From positions 1-64,000 of the forward strand of contig NZ_CALYQK010000001.1 in NCBI RefSeq assembly GCF_945285465.1: a stretch of DNA of 64,000 bases, read 5' to 3'. The DNA is from an uncultured Bartonella sp. (GTDB taxonomy: Bacteria; Pseudomonadota; Alphaproteobacteria; Rhizobiales; Rhizobiaceae). The notes under the pieces are model-generated. The model worked only from the letters and a program-made list of their open reading frames with translations, was not told the origin of the DNA and made no database searches. A program made the translations under genes and the position numbers. This document shows positions 45,404 to 54,642 of this stretch, one piece after another (position 1 is the first letter of the stretch; each line of letters begins with the position of its first letter).

Positions 45404-46840
45404 TTGCCGTCATTGACAACATTGAAGAACGGAACTGCTATTGCGTTTGATGCGTTGAGTGACCGGACGAAAAGCGTCTTTAATCCCACGTTAAAACTCG
45501 GTGTTACAGGGCTTTCCAATGCCGGAAAAACCGTTTTTATCACTTCCCTTATTGAAAATCTGCTGAAGGGAAAGCGTCTACCCGTATTTGGAGTGATGCG
45601 TGAAGGGCGCTTATTAAAGGTAAAACTAGCTGAACAACCCGATAGCAAAATCGCGCGCTTCGAGTTTGAAAAACATATTGCATCGTTGTTACGAGACCAG
45701 ACATGGCCGGACTCTACACGAGAACTTTCACAAATTCGTCTTCAACTCGATTTTTCACCACGTTCGCGCGGTTTTTCACCATTCAGAAATACCAAATTGA
45801 ATTTGGACATTATAGATTACCCGGGAGAATGGCTGCTTGATCTACCTCTGCTTGATAAAAGCTATCGCCAGTTTTGCCGTGAAACGATAGCACGTGCACA
45901 GTCACCACAACACAAACAACATGCGCAACCTTGGCTTGCAGTAATTCAAAGTATCAATTTTTTGCAAGAAGCAAATGAACACGACATTGAAACCTTATCG
46001 CGAAGCTTCAAAAATTATTTAAGTTCGGCCAAGAAAAGCAACAATATGATTTCCTCACTTGCTCCGGGGCATTTTCTGGTGCCCGGTAATTTTGAGAACG
46101 CACCTATCCTGTCTTTTTCGCCAATTTTGGACCTCGGAATTAGCGATTTTCCTGAAAACTCTATTGCCGGCATTATGGAACAGCGATATGAAGCCTATAA
46201 AAAACATATCGTATTTCCGTTTTTCCGTGAATATATAGCCTGTCTTGACCGACAGGTGATCCTTGTTGATTCACTCGACGCTATCAATGATGGCAAAAAT
46301 TCTATTGACGAGATGAAAAATGCGTTAGGTGAAATTCTCTTATGTTTCAAGACAGGTAAAAGCAGCCTTATAACAAAATTGATGCAACATAAAATTGATC
46401 GGATTTTGATTGCGTCTACCAAAGTAGATCATCTCCACCATTCAAGCCACGACCGTTTGGAAAAAATCACCACAGAAATCGTTACGCAGGCTTTAAAAAA
46501 GGCGCAATTAAAAGGCGTTATAACGGATACATTGGCGATGTCATCCATACGTTCAACCAAAGAAGGTTTGAGCGAAAAACATGGTGAAAGCCTGCCCGTT
46601 GTTATTGGCACGCCGAAGAAAGGCGAAAAAATTGGCGATACCATTTTCGATGGTGTCACAGAAACGGCAATATTCCCCGGCGACCTGCCTGATTCTTTAA
46701 CCGATCTTCTTGATGAAAATTGGCATAACCAATTGCAGTTTGTGCGTTTTCGTCCACCAAAACTCAAATCTGAGCAATCTTTTCCGCAAATCCGCCTTGA
46801 CCGCGCAATGGAATTCCTTTTCGGAGATTATTTGATATGA
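45404..46840 (+). CDS. ycjX: YcjX family P-loop NTPase (DUF463)
   Basis: A 478-residue predicted GTPase-like protein of the YcjX family, induced by stress in enterobacteria and of unknown exact role. The P-loop is GVTGLSNAGKTVF (about 29-41), and the DxxG-type motif is DIIDYPGEWLLDL. The later specificity-like region is LIASTKVDHLHH, consistent with a G-domain. TTG at 45404 is the likely start, with AAGGAA eight bases upstream. It overlaps ycjF by four bases (ATGA). The ycjX-ycjF pair is conserved across proteobacteria, which supports a joint membrane-associated function. Confidence 0.88.
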   Translation: MPSLTTLKNGTAIAFDALSDRTKSVFNPTLKLGVTGLSNAGKTVFITSLIENLLKGKRLPVFGVMREGRLLKVKLAEQPDSKIARFEFEKHIASLLRDQTWPDSTRELSQIRLQLDFSPRSRGFSPFRNTKLNLDIIDYPGEWLLDLPLLDKSYRQFCRETIARAQSPQHKQHAQPWLAVIQSINFLQEANEHDIETLSRSFKNYLSSAKKSNNMISSLAPGHFLVPGNFENAPILSFSPILDLGISDFPENSIAGIMEQRYEAYKKHIVFPFFREYIACLDRQVILVDSLDAINDGKNSIDEMKNALGEILLCFKTGKSSLITKLMQHKIDRILIASTKVDHLHHSSHDRLEKITTEIVTQALKKAQLKGVITDTLAMSSIRSTKEGLSEKHGESLPVVIGTPKKGEKIGDTIFDGVTETAIFPGDLPDSLTDLLDENWHNQLQFVRFRPPKLKSEQSFPQIRLDRAMEFLFGDYLI

Positions 46841-47841
46841 GCAGTCGCAAGCCGCAGGCGTTCAATGACCTTTCATCTATAACTGAAGATCAGGATGATC
46901 CGTTTCTTGACGATGCAATAAATGAACTTGACCAACTTCAAGCGGGAAAGAATAGCAAACCGCAATCATCATTTAAGAGTGCCAGGATATTTCTGACATG
47001 TCTGTTATTATTATTGGTTTTGAGCTTCGGACTTTGGTTAGACGGCCTTATCCGCGCGCTTTTTTCGCATTACGAAATTCTGGGCGTATTGGCTTTATTG
47101 CTGGCAGTAATTGGAATTATCGCTCTGATATTTTTTATTTGGGGTGAAATACGGGCGCTGTTGCGTCTGGCATCGATGGAAAAAATCAGAAACAACGCGC
47201 AAAAAGCAAGCAACGATGACGACATCAATCTTGCCCGCCATTCGGTTTATGAACTTATCCGTTATACAGCGCATAGCCCGCTTACTGTTGATGGCCGCCA
47301 TGCAATGCAAAGTCATCGGCGTGACATTATCGACGGCAAAGCGCTCATCCACCTTGCCGAATATGAAATCCTGCGTCCGCTCGATAATGAAGCGCGCAAA
47401 ATCATTCTCAATTCGGCAAAACGTGTCTCCATCGTCACAGCCGTCAGCCCCCGGGCTGTCATTGATCTCGGCTATGTTCTTTATGAAGTCGTCGGTCTCA
47501 TTCGTCGTCTTGCCACACTTTACGGAGCCCGCCCCGAACGCTTCGGCATGATATCTTTGACCAAGCGCATTATTTCCCACCTTGCGGTAACTGGCACCTT
47601 GGCCGTTGGCGATGGCCTTGTCGAGCAATTTATCGGACAAGGATTGGCAACACGCCTTTCTGCGCGGCTTGGTGAAGGAGTTGTTAACGGACTTCTGACA
47701 ACGCGTATCGGAATAGCGACCATTGATGCTTTGCGGCCTTTTCCTTTTGATGGTGAAAAAAGACCCGGCATTAGCGATTTTACCGGAGACTTGATTGGCC
47801 TTAATCGCAATTTAAATAAGCAACCGCAAAAAAATGAATGA
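46837..47841 (+). CDS. ycjF: YcjF/TIGR01620 family inner-membrane protein (DUF697)
   Basis: A 334-residue membrane protein paired with ycjX. A 45-residue acidic N terminus is followed by two membrane segments (about 49-70 and 78-105). The rest is a long soluble domain ending in a DUF697-like hydrophobic helical region (GVVNGLLTTRIGIATIDALRPFPF). Its function is unknown; YcjX may act as its NTPase partner. Translation is coupled to ycjX through ATGA. Confidence 0.87.
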   Translation: MSSRKPQAFNDLSSITEDQDDPFLDDAINELDQLQAGKNSKPQSSFKSARIFLTCLLLLLVLSFGLWLDGLIRALFSHYEILGVLALLLAVIGIIALIFFIWGEIRALLRLASMEKIRNNAQKASNDDDINLARHSVYELIRYTAHSPLTVDGRHAMQSHRRDIIDGKALIHLAEYEILRPLDNEARKIILNSAKRVSIVTAVSPRAVIDLGYVLYEVVGLIRRLATLYGARPERFGMISLTKRIISHLAVTGTLAVGDGLVEQFIGQGLATRLSARLGEGVVNGLLTTRIGIATIDALRPFPFDGEKRPGISDFTGDLIGLNRNLNKQPQKNE

Positions 47842-47959
47842 GCGTGAAGCTTGCGAATAAACAATTAACCATTTTTTTTCATAATAGGTTTAACAGCTTT
47901 CTGTATAACAGGATTTGATTTTTGTTTTGTGTTTGAAGTAAAGGCCGAGTATCGCCATT

Positions 47960-48493
47960 ATGAAAAAAATTTTTTCCGCTTTTATTGGATTAGCTTTAGC
48001 CTCGTCAGCTATGTTGACAGCAAGTTTAGCCGCCGATAGCGATGTTGAATTTTTTCGTTCTATTGAAGGAAGCTGGGCAGGCCCGGGCGAAGTCGTTGCC
48101 GGAAAATACAAGGGAACAAAATTCACTTGCACTTTTGCCGGTATATCCGAAATTTCCCAAGTCGGCATGACACTTGACGGAAATTGTCGGGTTGGCGTCT
48201 TTTCGCAGCCGATGAAGGCAACTGTTCTGCGTGGTCCTGGCGGCTTCAGTGGCGAATTCAATGATGGCTCGAAAGGAGATGGTCTTGATGTCATTTCCGG
48301 AAAGGTCGGTGCCGATCACATGGTCTTCGGTCTTAACCGCAAACAGCTCAATGGAGCGATGTTGGCCCGGCTGGAAGACAAGAATTCAATGAACATCACT
48401 GTCTCGGTAAAAATTCAGGATGATCTTATTCCGGTTGTTGGCATGAAACTCAAGCGCAATGGCGACGTGCCACGAAATTTTGCCAAAAAATAA
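47960..48493 (+). CDS. Secreted protein of unknown function, probable small beta-barrel
   Basis: A 177-residue protein with a good signal peptide (MKKIFSAFIGLALASSAMLTASLAA, cleavage after SLAA). The mature 150 residues alternate glycine and beta-strand segments (SIEGSWAGPGEVVAGKYKG, CTFAGISEISQVGMTLDGNC, GGFSGEFNDGSKGDGLDVISG). This could form a lipocalin-like or similar barrel. Two Cys in the first half could make a disulfide. I do not recognise a named family. It is convergent with the flavin reductase gene with a 1-base gap. Confidence 0.75.
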   Translation: MKKIFSAFIGLALASSAMLTASLAADSDVEFFRSIEGSWAGPGEVVAGKYKGTKFTCTFAGISEISQVGMTLDGNCRVGVFSQPMKATVLRGPGGFSGEFNDGSKGDGLDVISGKVGADHMVFGLNRKQLNGAMLARLEDKNSMNITVSVKIQDDLIPVVGMKLKRNGDVPRNFAKK

Positions 48494-48494
48494 G

Positions 48495-49031
48495 CTATAC
48501 AAGCGGCAAAGTGTGGTAGTTGCGGTTAAGATACATGAGTGCATTAATACCCTGATTGGATTTTATCGCCACCACCTCGCCCATAAGCACATAATGGGTG
48601 GCGTGGACATGCCAGCTTACCAATTGGCAATCAAGCGAAACAAGCGCATCGGACAAAACGGGGCAGCCCGTTTTTAGCGTTTCCCATTTTGCTGCGGCAA
48701 AACGCTCTTTTTGAGGAAGTTTATCACGACCGGCAAAAATATCTGACAAATCCCGGTGATGTCCAGAAAGCGTGTTGACGCAAAACTTTTCGTTTTCGAT
48801 AAATAACCTATTTTCTTCATGCTGGCGCATCAGACAGACGAGTACAGTTGGCGGATCGTCCGAAAGCGAACAGCAGGCTGAAATTGTAACGCCTCTTTTT
48901 CCCTTTGCACCATTGGTACTGACAATATGAACCGCACCGGCAAAATGGCTCATAGCATCACGATATTCGACTGACGAAATCGTGACTACCGGCGTTTTCA
49001 AACTAATCTGATGTGTAGAATGTTCAGTCAT
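48495..49031 (-). CDS. Flavin reductase family protein (FMN-binding split barrel)
   Basis: A 178-residue protein of the flavin reductase-like domain family, which supplies reduced FMN or FAD to two-component monooxygenases. It has the early YRDAMSHFAGAVHIVST strand, the flavin-site pattern RGVTISACCSLSDDPPTVLVCL, NRLFIENEKFCVNTL, and the late HVLMGEV-like strand with H-rich surroundings. No partner monooxygenase gene is beside it, so the physiological acceptor is unknown. The start is only weakly supported by GGAATT. Confidence 0.85.
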   Translation of the reverse strand: MTEHSTHQISLKTPVVTISSVEYRDAMSHFAGAVHIVSTNGAKGKRGVTISACCSLSDDPPTVLVCLMRQHEENRLFIENEKFCVNTLSGHHRDLSDIFAGRDKLPQKERFAAAKWETLKTGCPVLSDALVSLDCQLVSWHVHATHYVLMGEVVAIKSNQGINALMYLNRNYHTLPLV

Positions 49032-49230
49032 AATTCCAATTTGTTTTTGATTTTAGCTAAATTGCCGACTTTTAAATCTAACAGTGCATTAGTAAGCAGA
49101 TTTTTAGTAAAATGCCAGCGAACTTGCTAAAATATCCGCGATAATGACGTGCTAATATGTGCAACATCTGCCAAAACAGGTTTTCTCCAACTTGAGACCA
49201 TGATAGGAAACATCAGCCTAGGAGATTGAA

Positions 49231-49914
49231 ATGACCTGCCAACATATAATAGCCCCTTCCATTCTTGCCAGTGATTTTTCGCGGCTGGGCGAAGAAATTA
49301 CAGATATCGTCGATTCCGGTGGCGATTGGGTTCATATTGACGTTATGGATGGGCACTTTGTGCCGAATATCACATTCGGTGCCGATGTCGTAAAAGCATT
49401 AAGGCCGGTTACAAAAGCAATTTTTGATGTCCATCTTATGATATCGCCCGTCGATAATTATCTGGAAAGTTTTGCAAAAGCGGGAGCGGATATTATCACT
49501 GTCCATGCCGAATCAAGCCACCATCCCCACCGTTCGTTGCAAGCTATCCGGGCACTCGGCAAAAAAGCCGGCATTTCGCTTAATCCGGGAACGCCTGAAA
49601 GTACGCTTGAATATCTTCTCAATGAGCTTGATCTTATTTTGGTTATGACCGTCAATCCCGGTTTTGGCGGACAGAGCTTCATCTCTGATATGATTGAAAA
49701 AATCAAACGAATCCGCGCAATGATAGGTAACAGGCCGATAACACTTGAAGTTGATGGTGGAATTACTGTCGATACAATCGCAGCAGCGGCAAATGCCGGT
49801 GCTGATGCGTTTGTTGCCGGCTCTGCTATCTTTAAAAACGGTAATAAAAACATCTATAAATCGCGTATAGAAGCCCTGCGCAAAGCAGCTGGCAACTTGG
49901 ATCCCAGAATATAA
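49231..49914 (+). CDS. rpe: Ribulose-phosphate 3-epimerase
   Basis: Interconverts ribulose-5-phosphate and xylulose-5-phosphate in the pentose phosphate pathway. The 227-residue TIM barrel shows IAPSILASDFSRLGEE, WVHIDVMDGHFVPNITFG with the metal-binding His and Asp, VHLMI, VMTVNPGFGGQ, and LEVDGGI plus the phosphate-binding VAGSAIF. A strong AGGAGA precedes the ATG. purB follows after 11 bases on the same strand, so the two are likely co-transcribed; this order is common in Rhizobiales. Confidence 0.97.
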   Translation: MTCQHIIAPSILASDFSRLGEEITDIVDSGGDWVHIDVMDGHFVPNITFGADVVKALRPVTKAIFDVHLMISPVDNYLESFAKAGADIITVHAESSHHPHRSLQAIRALGKKAGISLNPGTPESTLEYLLNELDLILVMTVNPGFGGQSFISDMIEKIKRIRAMIGNRPITLEVDGGITVDTIAAAANAGADAFVAGSAIFKNGNKNIYKSRIEALRKAAGNLDPRI

Positions 49915-49925
49915 GGAAGTCAACC

Positions 49926-51227
49926 ATGATACCGCGCTATTCCCGTCCCGAAATGGTTTCAATCTGGTCACCAGAAACAAAGTATCGCATATGGTTCGAG
50001 ATTGAAGCCCATGCCTGCACGGCTTTGGTCAAACTTGGTGTCATCCCCGAAGAATCTGCAAAAACGATTTGGGAAAAGGGCAGCAAGGCGAAGTTTGATG
50101 TTTCGCGAATTGAAGAAATCGAAGCCGTCACCAAGCATGACGTTATTGCTTTTCTTACCCACCTTGCCGAATTTATCGGTCCCGATTCGCGTTTTGTCCA
50201 TCAAGGTATGACATCTTCCGATGTTCTTGACACGACACTTAATGTGCAACTGATGCGGGCATCTGACCTTTTGATCAACGACATAGATCAATTGCTTGCA
50301 GCACTTAAAAAACGTGCTTTTGAATATAAAGACACCGTCACTATCGGAAGAAGTCATGGCATCCACGCCGAGCCTACGACATTCGGTCTTAAACTTGCCT
50401 TTGCCTATGCGGAATTTTCGCGTTGTCGGGCAAGACTTGTGGCGGCGCGTGACGAAATTTCAACCTGCGCAATTTCTGGAGCCGTTGGCACTTTTGCCAA
50501 TATTGATCCGCGTGTCGAAGAATATGTTGCCAAAGCGTTAGGCATGCGCCCAGAGCCTATTTCCACACAAGTCATTCCGCGTGACAGGTATGCAATGTTT
50601 TTTGCCACTCTTGCGGTAATCGCTTCTTCAATTGAACGTCTGGCAATTGAAATCCGTCATTTACAACGCACCGAGGTTCTTGAAGCGGAAGAATATTTTT
50701 CGCCCGGCCAAAAGGGATCTTCCGCCATGCCGCACAAGCGCAATCCTGTTTTAACCGAAAATCTTACCGGTCTCGCCCGAATGGTTCGTTCTTTTGCTGT
50801 TCCTGCCATGGAAGATGTTGCATTATGGCATGAGCGCGACATTTCCCATTCATCTGTAGAACGGTTTATTGGCCCTGATGCTACTATCACACTTGATTTT
50901 GCCCTAGCGCGCCTGACAAGCGTCATCGAGAAACTTCTCGTCTATCCGGAAAATATGCAAAAAAATCTCAATAAATTTCACGGATTAGTCCACTCCCAAC
51001 GCGTACTTTTAGCGTTGACGCAAAAAGGTGTAAACCGCGAGGATGCTTATCGTCTTGTTCAACGCAATGCGATGAAGGTTTGGGAACAAGGAAAAGATTT
51101 TCTTGAAGAACTCTTGTCTGACCCGGCGGTGAGACGAGTCTTGACTGAAGAAGAACTTCGTGAAAAATTTGACCTTGGATATCACACCAAGCACGTTGAT
51201 ACTATTTTTCGCCGTGTTTTTGGCTAA
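49926..51227 (+). CDS. purB: Adenylosuccinate lyase
   Basis: Releases fumarate from SAICAR and from adenylosuccinate, two steps of purine synthesis. The 433 residues belong to the fumarase/aspartase superfamily: catalytic His in GRSHGIHAEPTTFG and in FVHQGMTSSDVLDT, and the flexible signature loop GQKGSSAMPHKRNPVL with the catalytic Ser. AAGGAAG precedes the ATG. It lies just after rpe and upstream of purC by about 1.2 kb, with two unrelated genes between. Confidence 0.97.
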   Translation: MIPRYSRPEMVSIWSPETKYRIWFEIEAHACTALVKLGVIPEESAKTIWEKGSKAKFDVSRIEEIEAVTKHDVIAFLTHLAEFIGPDSRFVHQGMTSSDVLDTTLNVQLMRASDLLINDIDQLLAALKKRAFEYKDTVTIGRSHGIHAEPTTFGLKLAFAYAEFSRCRARLVAARDEISTCAISGAVGTFANIDPRVEEYVAKALGMRPEPISTQVIPRDRYAMFFATLAVIASSIERLAIEIRHLQRTEVLEAEEYFSPGQKGSSAMPHKRNPVLTENLTGLARMVRSFAVPAMEDVALWHERDISHSSVERFIGPDATITLDFALARLTSVIEKLLVYPENMQKNLNKFHGLVHSQRVLLALTQKGVNREDAYRLVQRNAMKVWEQGKDFLEELLSDPAVRRVLTEEELREKFDLGYHTKHVDTIFRRVFG

Positions 51228-51333
51228 TAATACAAGTCAAATATTTATATGAGATTGTTGGCAAAACCTTTCTGCGAACAATATTTATTTTCGTTGATTT
51301 TATTGCCCGAAAATACGGTCAAGAGGACATTAG

Positions 51334-51882
51334 ATGAAAGCAAACGAAGCCGATATACTTATTGTTCCCGGTTATCAGGGGTCGGATAACGACCACTGGC
51401 AAACACGATGGGAACAAAAGCTTTCAACAGCCCATCGTGTCGAACAAGCCGAATGGTCAAAGCCTGTTCGTGATGACTGGGTTCGTGAACTGGTCAAGGA
51501 AGTGGAAGGTGCCGACAAACCGGTCGTTGTCATTGCCCATTCTCTTGGGGTACCGACTTTTATAAATGCAATCCCATTCCTCGGCAAGAAGGTTCGTGGT
51601 GCTTTTCTTGTAGCGCCGCCGGATGTCGCAAATCCTTCCATCCGCCCCAAACATCTGATGACATTCGGGCCCTACCCGCGTGAAAGATTGCCATTTCCCT
51701 CTATTGTCGTTGCAAGTCGTAACGATGAGTATTGTGACCTAGCGGTTGCTGAAAATCTGGCAAAAGACTGGGGATCATTGTTTATTGATGCGGGTGAAGC
51801 CGGACATATCAATAGTGCTTCGGGGTATGGACCCTGGCCTGAAGGGCTTATGGTATTTTCACACTTCCTTGCGAAACTTTAA
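51334..51882 (+). CDS. RBBP9/YdeN-type serine hydrolase
   Basis: A 182-residue alpha/beta hydrolase of the RBBP9/YdeN family. It starts with the typical ILIVPGYQGSDNDHWQTRWE, the nucleophile is the Ser in VVVIAHSLGVPTF (GHSLG-like, here AHSLG), and the acid and His lie in VVASRNDEYCDL and DAGEAGHINSASG. The substrate is unknown. Rhizobiales commonly carry this gene between purB and the zeta-subunit gene. Confidence 0.88.
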   Translation: MKANEADILIVPGYQGSDNDHWQTRWEQKLSTAHRVEQAEWSKPVRDDWVRELVKEVEGADKPVVVIAHSLGVPTFINAIPFLGKKVRGAFLVAPPDVANPSIRPKHLMTFGPYPRERLPFPSIVVASRNDEYCDLAVAENLAKDWGSLFIDAGEAGHINSASGYGPWPEGLMVFSHFLAKL

Positions 51883-51942
51883 ATTCAAAAACTGCCCGAG
51901 CATGAAAACAGAGGCTGACAAAAAATGAGCCGGTTATATCTT

Positions 51943-52263
51943 TTAGTTGTTTTGAACGCGTTCGGCTGCTTCTAGGAGGAGTTGTGTCATCTTCTGGCGC
52001 AATTCTTTTTCATCCACTGCAATATTTGCCGCTGTAAAATCATGGACGATTTTTTCCACGACATCATCTTCATTACCGCGTGTGAGCGACACCTTCACAA
52101 TATCTTTGGCATAAGAATCTGCAGCATCTCCGGTTTTTCCAAGACGATCGGCAGCCCACAGGCCAATCATACGATTGCGCTGGGCTTTGGCTTTAAACCT
52201 GAGCTCTTCGTCGAGCATATATTTCTGCTCGAACGCGTCCTCACGTTCTTTCATTCCATTCAT
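51943..52263 (-). CDS. Zeta-type inhibitor subunit of the F1F0-ATP synthase (DUF1476)
   Basis: A 106-residue helical protein of the alphaproteobacterial DUF1476 family. The Paracoccus member was identified as the zeta subunit, which blocks ATP hydrolysis by F1. The N-terminal MNGMKEREDAFEQKY is the inhibitory part, followed by four-helix-bundle regions with LRFKAKAQRNRMIGLWAADRLG. The start at 52263 is chosen for the GGGAGAG just upstream and agreement with the family N terminus; an ATG eight codons earlier lacks a Shine-Dalgarno. It is divergent from purC. Confidence 0.9.
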   Translation of the reverse strand: MNGMKEREDAFEQKYMLDEELRFKAKAQRNRMIGLWAADRLGKTGDAADSYAKDIVKVSLTRGNEDDVVEKIVHDFTAANIAVDEKELRQKMTQLLLEAAERVQNN

Positions 52264-52382
52264 AAGACTCTCCCTAATTTTTGCCATAATCGGGTTTTTC
52301 GCGCATGTACTTGCAACATTTACCCCCTTTAAGCAATAGCGTAGCGTAAATTAACTTGTATCAAAATGGTAATTTTTCTTGG

Positions 52383-52399
52383 CATATCGTTACGATATG
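52383..52399. promoter_or_regulatory. Perfect inverted repeat in the purC upstream region
   Basis: CATATCG (52383-52389), TTA, CGATATG (52393-52399). It lies 73 bases before the purC start, next to a possible -35 TTGAGA (52401-52406) with TAGTGA 17 bases on. The size and symmetry suit a dimeric regulator. No known regulon motif was recognised. Confidence 0.4.
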
Positions 52400-52472
52400 A
52401 TTGAGAATTGTTGATATTTGCGATAGTGAACAGCGAACACGTCTTGTCTGAAAAATATTACAGGAAAAAGCC

Positions 52473-53237
52473 ATGAACCACCGTCACCGCATCTATGAAG
52501 GTAAAGCCAAAATATTATATGAAGGTCCCGAACCTGGAACATATATCCAGTTTTTTAAAGACGATGCAACTGCTTTTAACGCTAAAAAGCATGAAGTGAT
52601 TGATGGGAAAGGCGTTTTAAATAATCGTATTTCAGAATATATCTTCACGCAGCTTGCCCGCATTGGCATTCCAACGCACTTTATCAAGCGCGTCAATATG
52701 CGCGAGCAGCTTATCAAAGCTGTGGATATGATACCGCTTGAAGTGGTTGTACGTAATATTGCCGCGGGCTCGTTATCAAAACGTCTCGGCATTGAGGAAG
52801 GTACCCAGCTTCCACAATCAATCATTGAATATTACTATAAGAAAGATAGTCTTGATGACCCGATGGTGTCAGAAGAGCATATTACCGCTTTCGGCTGGGC
52901 CAGCCCGCAAGAGCTTGAAGATATCATGCAATTGACAATACGAATCAATGACTTTTTGACCGGTCTTTTTGTCGGTGTCGGCATTGAACTGGTTGACTTT
53001 AAAATGGAATTCGGGCGTTTATGGGAAGGCGATATGATGCATATCGTCTTAGCCGACGAAATTTCACCCGATTCGTCGCGTCTTTGGGATATAAAGACCA
53101 AAGAAAAGATGGACAAAGACCGTTTCCGCCGTGATATGGGTGGTTTGATCGAAGCCTATCAGGAAGTCGCAAAACGTTTGGGCATTATGAACGAAAACGA
53201 GCAACCGCGACCTACTGGACCGGTTCTGGTAAAATAA
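52473..53237 (+). CDS. purC: Phosphoribosylaminoimidazole-succinocarboxamide synthase (SAICAR synthetase)
   Basis: PurC joins CAIR with aspartate using ATP. The 254 residues have [12 protein letters not shown] (nucleotide binding), [35 protein letters not shown], and [14 protein letters not shown] with metal-binding acids. It opens the purC-purS-purQ-lipoprotein-purL run. It is divergent from the zeta subunit gene. The palindrome at 52383-52399 may be part of its control region. Confidence 0.97.
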   Translation: MNHRHRIYEGKAKILYEGPEPGTYIQFFKDDATAFNAKKHEVIDGKGVLNNRISEYIFTQLARIGIPTHFIKRVNMREQLIKAVDMIPLEVVVRNIAAGSLSKRLGIEEGTQLPQSIIEYYYKKDSLDDPMVSEEHITAFGWASPQELEDIMQLTIRINDFLTGLFVGVGIELVDFKMEFGRLWEGDMMHIVLADEISPDSSRLWDIKTKEKMDKDRFRRDMGGLIEAYQEVAKRLGIMNENEQPRPTGPVLVK

Positions 53238-53295
53238 GTAAACAGGCGACGGATGAAGCCGCCTTACCTTTTTGGCAAGAATGACAGGAATAACA

Positions 53296-53535
53296 ATGAA
53301 AGCGCGCGTGACCGTTACCCTAAAAACTGGAGTCCTTGATCCTCAAGGTAAAGCAATTGTCGGAGCTTTAGATGCCCTTGCCTTTAACGGGGTGCAATCT
53401 GTCAGACAAGGAAAGGTATTCGATATTGTGATTGATGATTTGCCGATGGAAGAGGCAAAGAAACAATTAGCGGCAATGTGCGAGCAATTACTCGCCAATA
53501 CAGTTATCGAAAATTATCACATCGACATTCTTTGA
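53296..53535 (+). CDS. purS: FGAM synthase subunit PurS
   Basis: PurS is the small structural subunit of the three-part formylglycinamidine ribonucleotide synthase (PurS-PurQ-PurL), bridging the glutaminase and synthase. The 79-residue protein is of usual size and shows VTLKTGVLDPQGKAI and the GV(Q/E)SVRQGKVFDI pattern. The start at 53296 follows AGGA by seven bases and gives the canonical MKARVTV; the frame extends eight codons further. purQ follows after 12 bases. Confidence 0.96.
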   Translation: MKARVTVTLKTGVLDPQGKAIVGALDALAFNGVQSVRQGKVFDIVIDDLPMEEAKKQLAAMCEQLLANTVIENYHIDIL

Positions 53536-53547
53536 TTGGATTTTGTC

Positions 53548-54216
53548 ATGAAAACTGCAGTTATCCAGTTGCCCGGGCTTAATCGTGATCGTGATATGAT
53601 TGATGCTCTACGCCTGATAACGGGCGTTGAACCTTTAAAAATTTGGCAAACAGAAACATTCATCCCGGATGTTGATCTCATTGTCATTCCTGGTGGTTTT
53701 TCATATGGTGATTATTTGCGATGCGGCGCTATTGCCGCCCGTATGCCGGTTATGAAAGCTGTTCATCAGCATGCTGCCAAAGGTACAAAGATCTTGGGCG
53801 TTTGCAACGGCTTCCAAATTTTGGTCGAAGCCGGTCTTTTGCCCGGCGTTTTGATGCGAAATGCCTCGTTGAAATTTGTCTGTCGCGAAGTAAAACTCGA
53901 AATAGTCAATGAAAAGACCATTTTTTCACGGGCTTATCATAAAAACGAGATCATCCGCTGCCCGGTTGCCCACCATGATGGCAACTATTACGCCGATCAA
54001 CAAACAATTAAACGTCTTGAAGATAACGATCAGATAATATTCCGTTATGCGCAAGAAACAAACCCCAATGGCTCGATCAATGATATCGCCGGAATTATCA
54101 ATGAAGAGGGAAACATTTTGGGCATGATGCCCCATCCGGAAAATTTGATTGAAGCCGCCCATGGTGGTGTGGATGGTCGAAGGCTTTTTACCGGTGCATT
54201 AGGAATAGTAGCATGA
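53548..54216 (+). CDS. purQ: FGAM synthase glutaminase subunit PurQ
   Basis: PurQ hydrolyses glutamine and passes ammonia to PurL. The 222-residue class I glutamine amidotransferase has the nucleophile Cys in [10 protein letters not shown], the catalytic His-Glu in [11 protein letters not shown], and the oxyanion region GGFSYGD. The start at 53548 is the first ATG giving the conserved [10 protein letters not shown]. It overlaps the next gene by four bases (ATGA). Confidence 0.97.
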   Translation: MKTAVIQLPGLNRDRDMIDALRLITGVEPLKIWQTETFIPDVDLIVIPGGFSYGDYLRCGAIAARMPVMKAVHQHAAKGTKILGVCNGFQILVEAGLLPGVLMRNASLKFVCREVKLEIVNEKTIFSRAYHKNEIIRCPVAHHDGNYYADQQTIKRLEDNDQIIFRYAQETNPNGSINDIAGIINEEGNILGMMPHPENLIEAAHGGVDGRRLFTGALGIVA

Positions 54217-54614
54217 CAATTAAAAAAATAACCATTTTTTCATTTCTTTCATTGGCTTTGTGCCTTGCTGCCTGCACTCCTCATGCCGGGCCGGGCAATA
54301 TCGAGCTTGCCAGCAGCGAGCCAGCATTAAAAACAATGGAAAGAGTAGCAATAACCGCCAACCGTTGCTGGTTCAAATCCAATAATTCAACATTTAAACG
54401 CTACGGTTTTGAACCGGAATTACAATCTTATTCGGGGCGTCCGCGCATATTGATCGTGCCCAGAAATACGCCGGGTGGCAAACCGATACTTGTCGTCGAG
54501 GCTGAAGGTAATCCTGCACGGGTTTCGGTCTACGGCCCGCTAATGGCCGCACCCGAAGGCAATGCAATTGGCGAAGATGTTGATCGCTGGGTCAAGAGCG
54601 ATAACCAATGCTGA
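54213..54614 (+). CDS. Small lipoprotein of unknown function inserted between purQ and purL
   Basis: A 133-residue protein with a lipoprotein signal (TIKK, a hydrophobic core, LAACTPHAG with the acceptor Cys at position 21). The mature domain has three further Cys and [18 protein letters not shown], and is otherwise unrecognised. Its start overlaps the purQ stop through ATGA and it ends 28 bases before purL. It is therefore translated within the purine operon although it appears to be an envelope protein. No enzymatic motif is visible and a role in purine synthesis is not implied. Confidence 0.8.
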   Translation: MTIKKITIFSFLSLALCLAACTPHAGPGNIELASSEPALKTMERVAITANRCWFKSNNSTFKRYGFEPELQSYSGRPRILIVPRNTPGGKPILVVEAEGNPARVSVYGPLMAAPEGNAIGEDVDRWVKSDNQC

Positions 54615-54642
54615 AATCAATCTTGTTTGAGGGAACCTTTTG

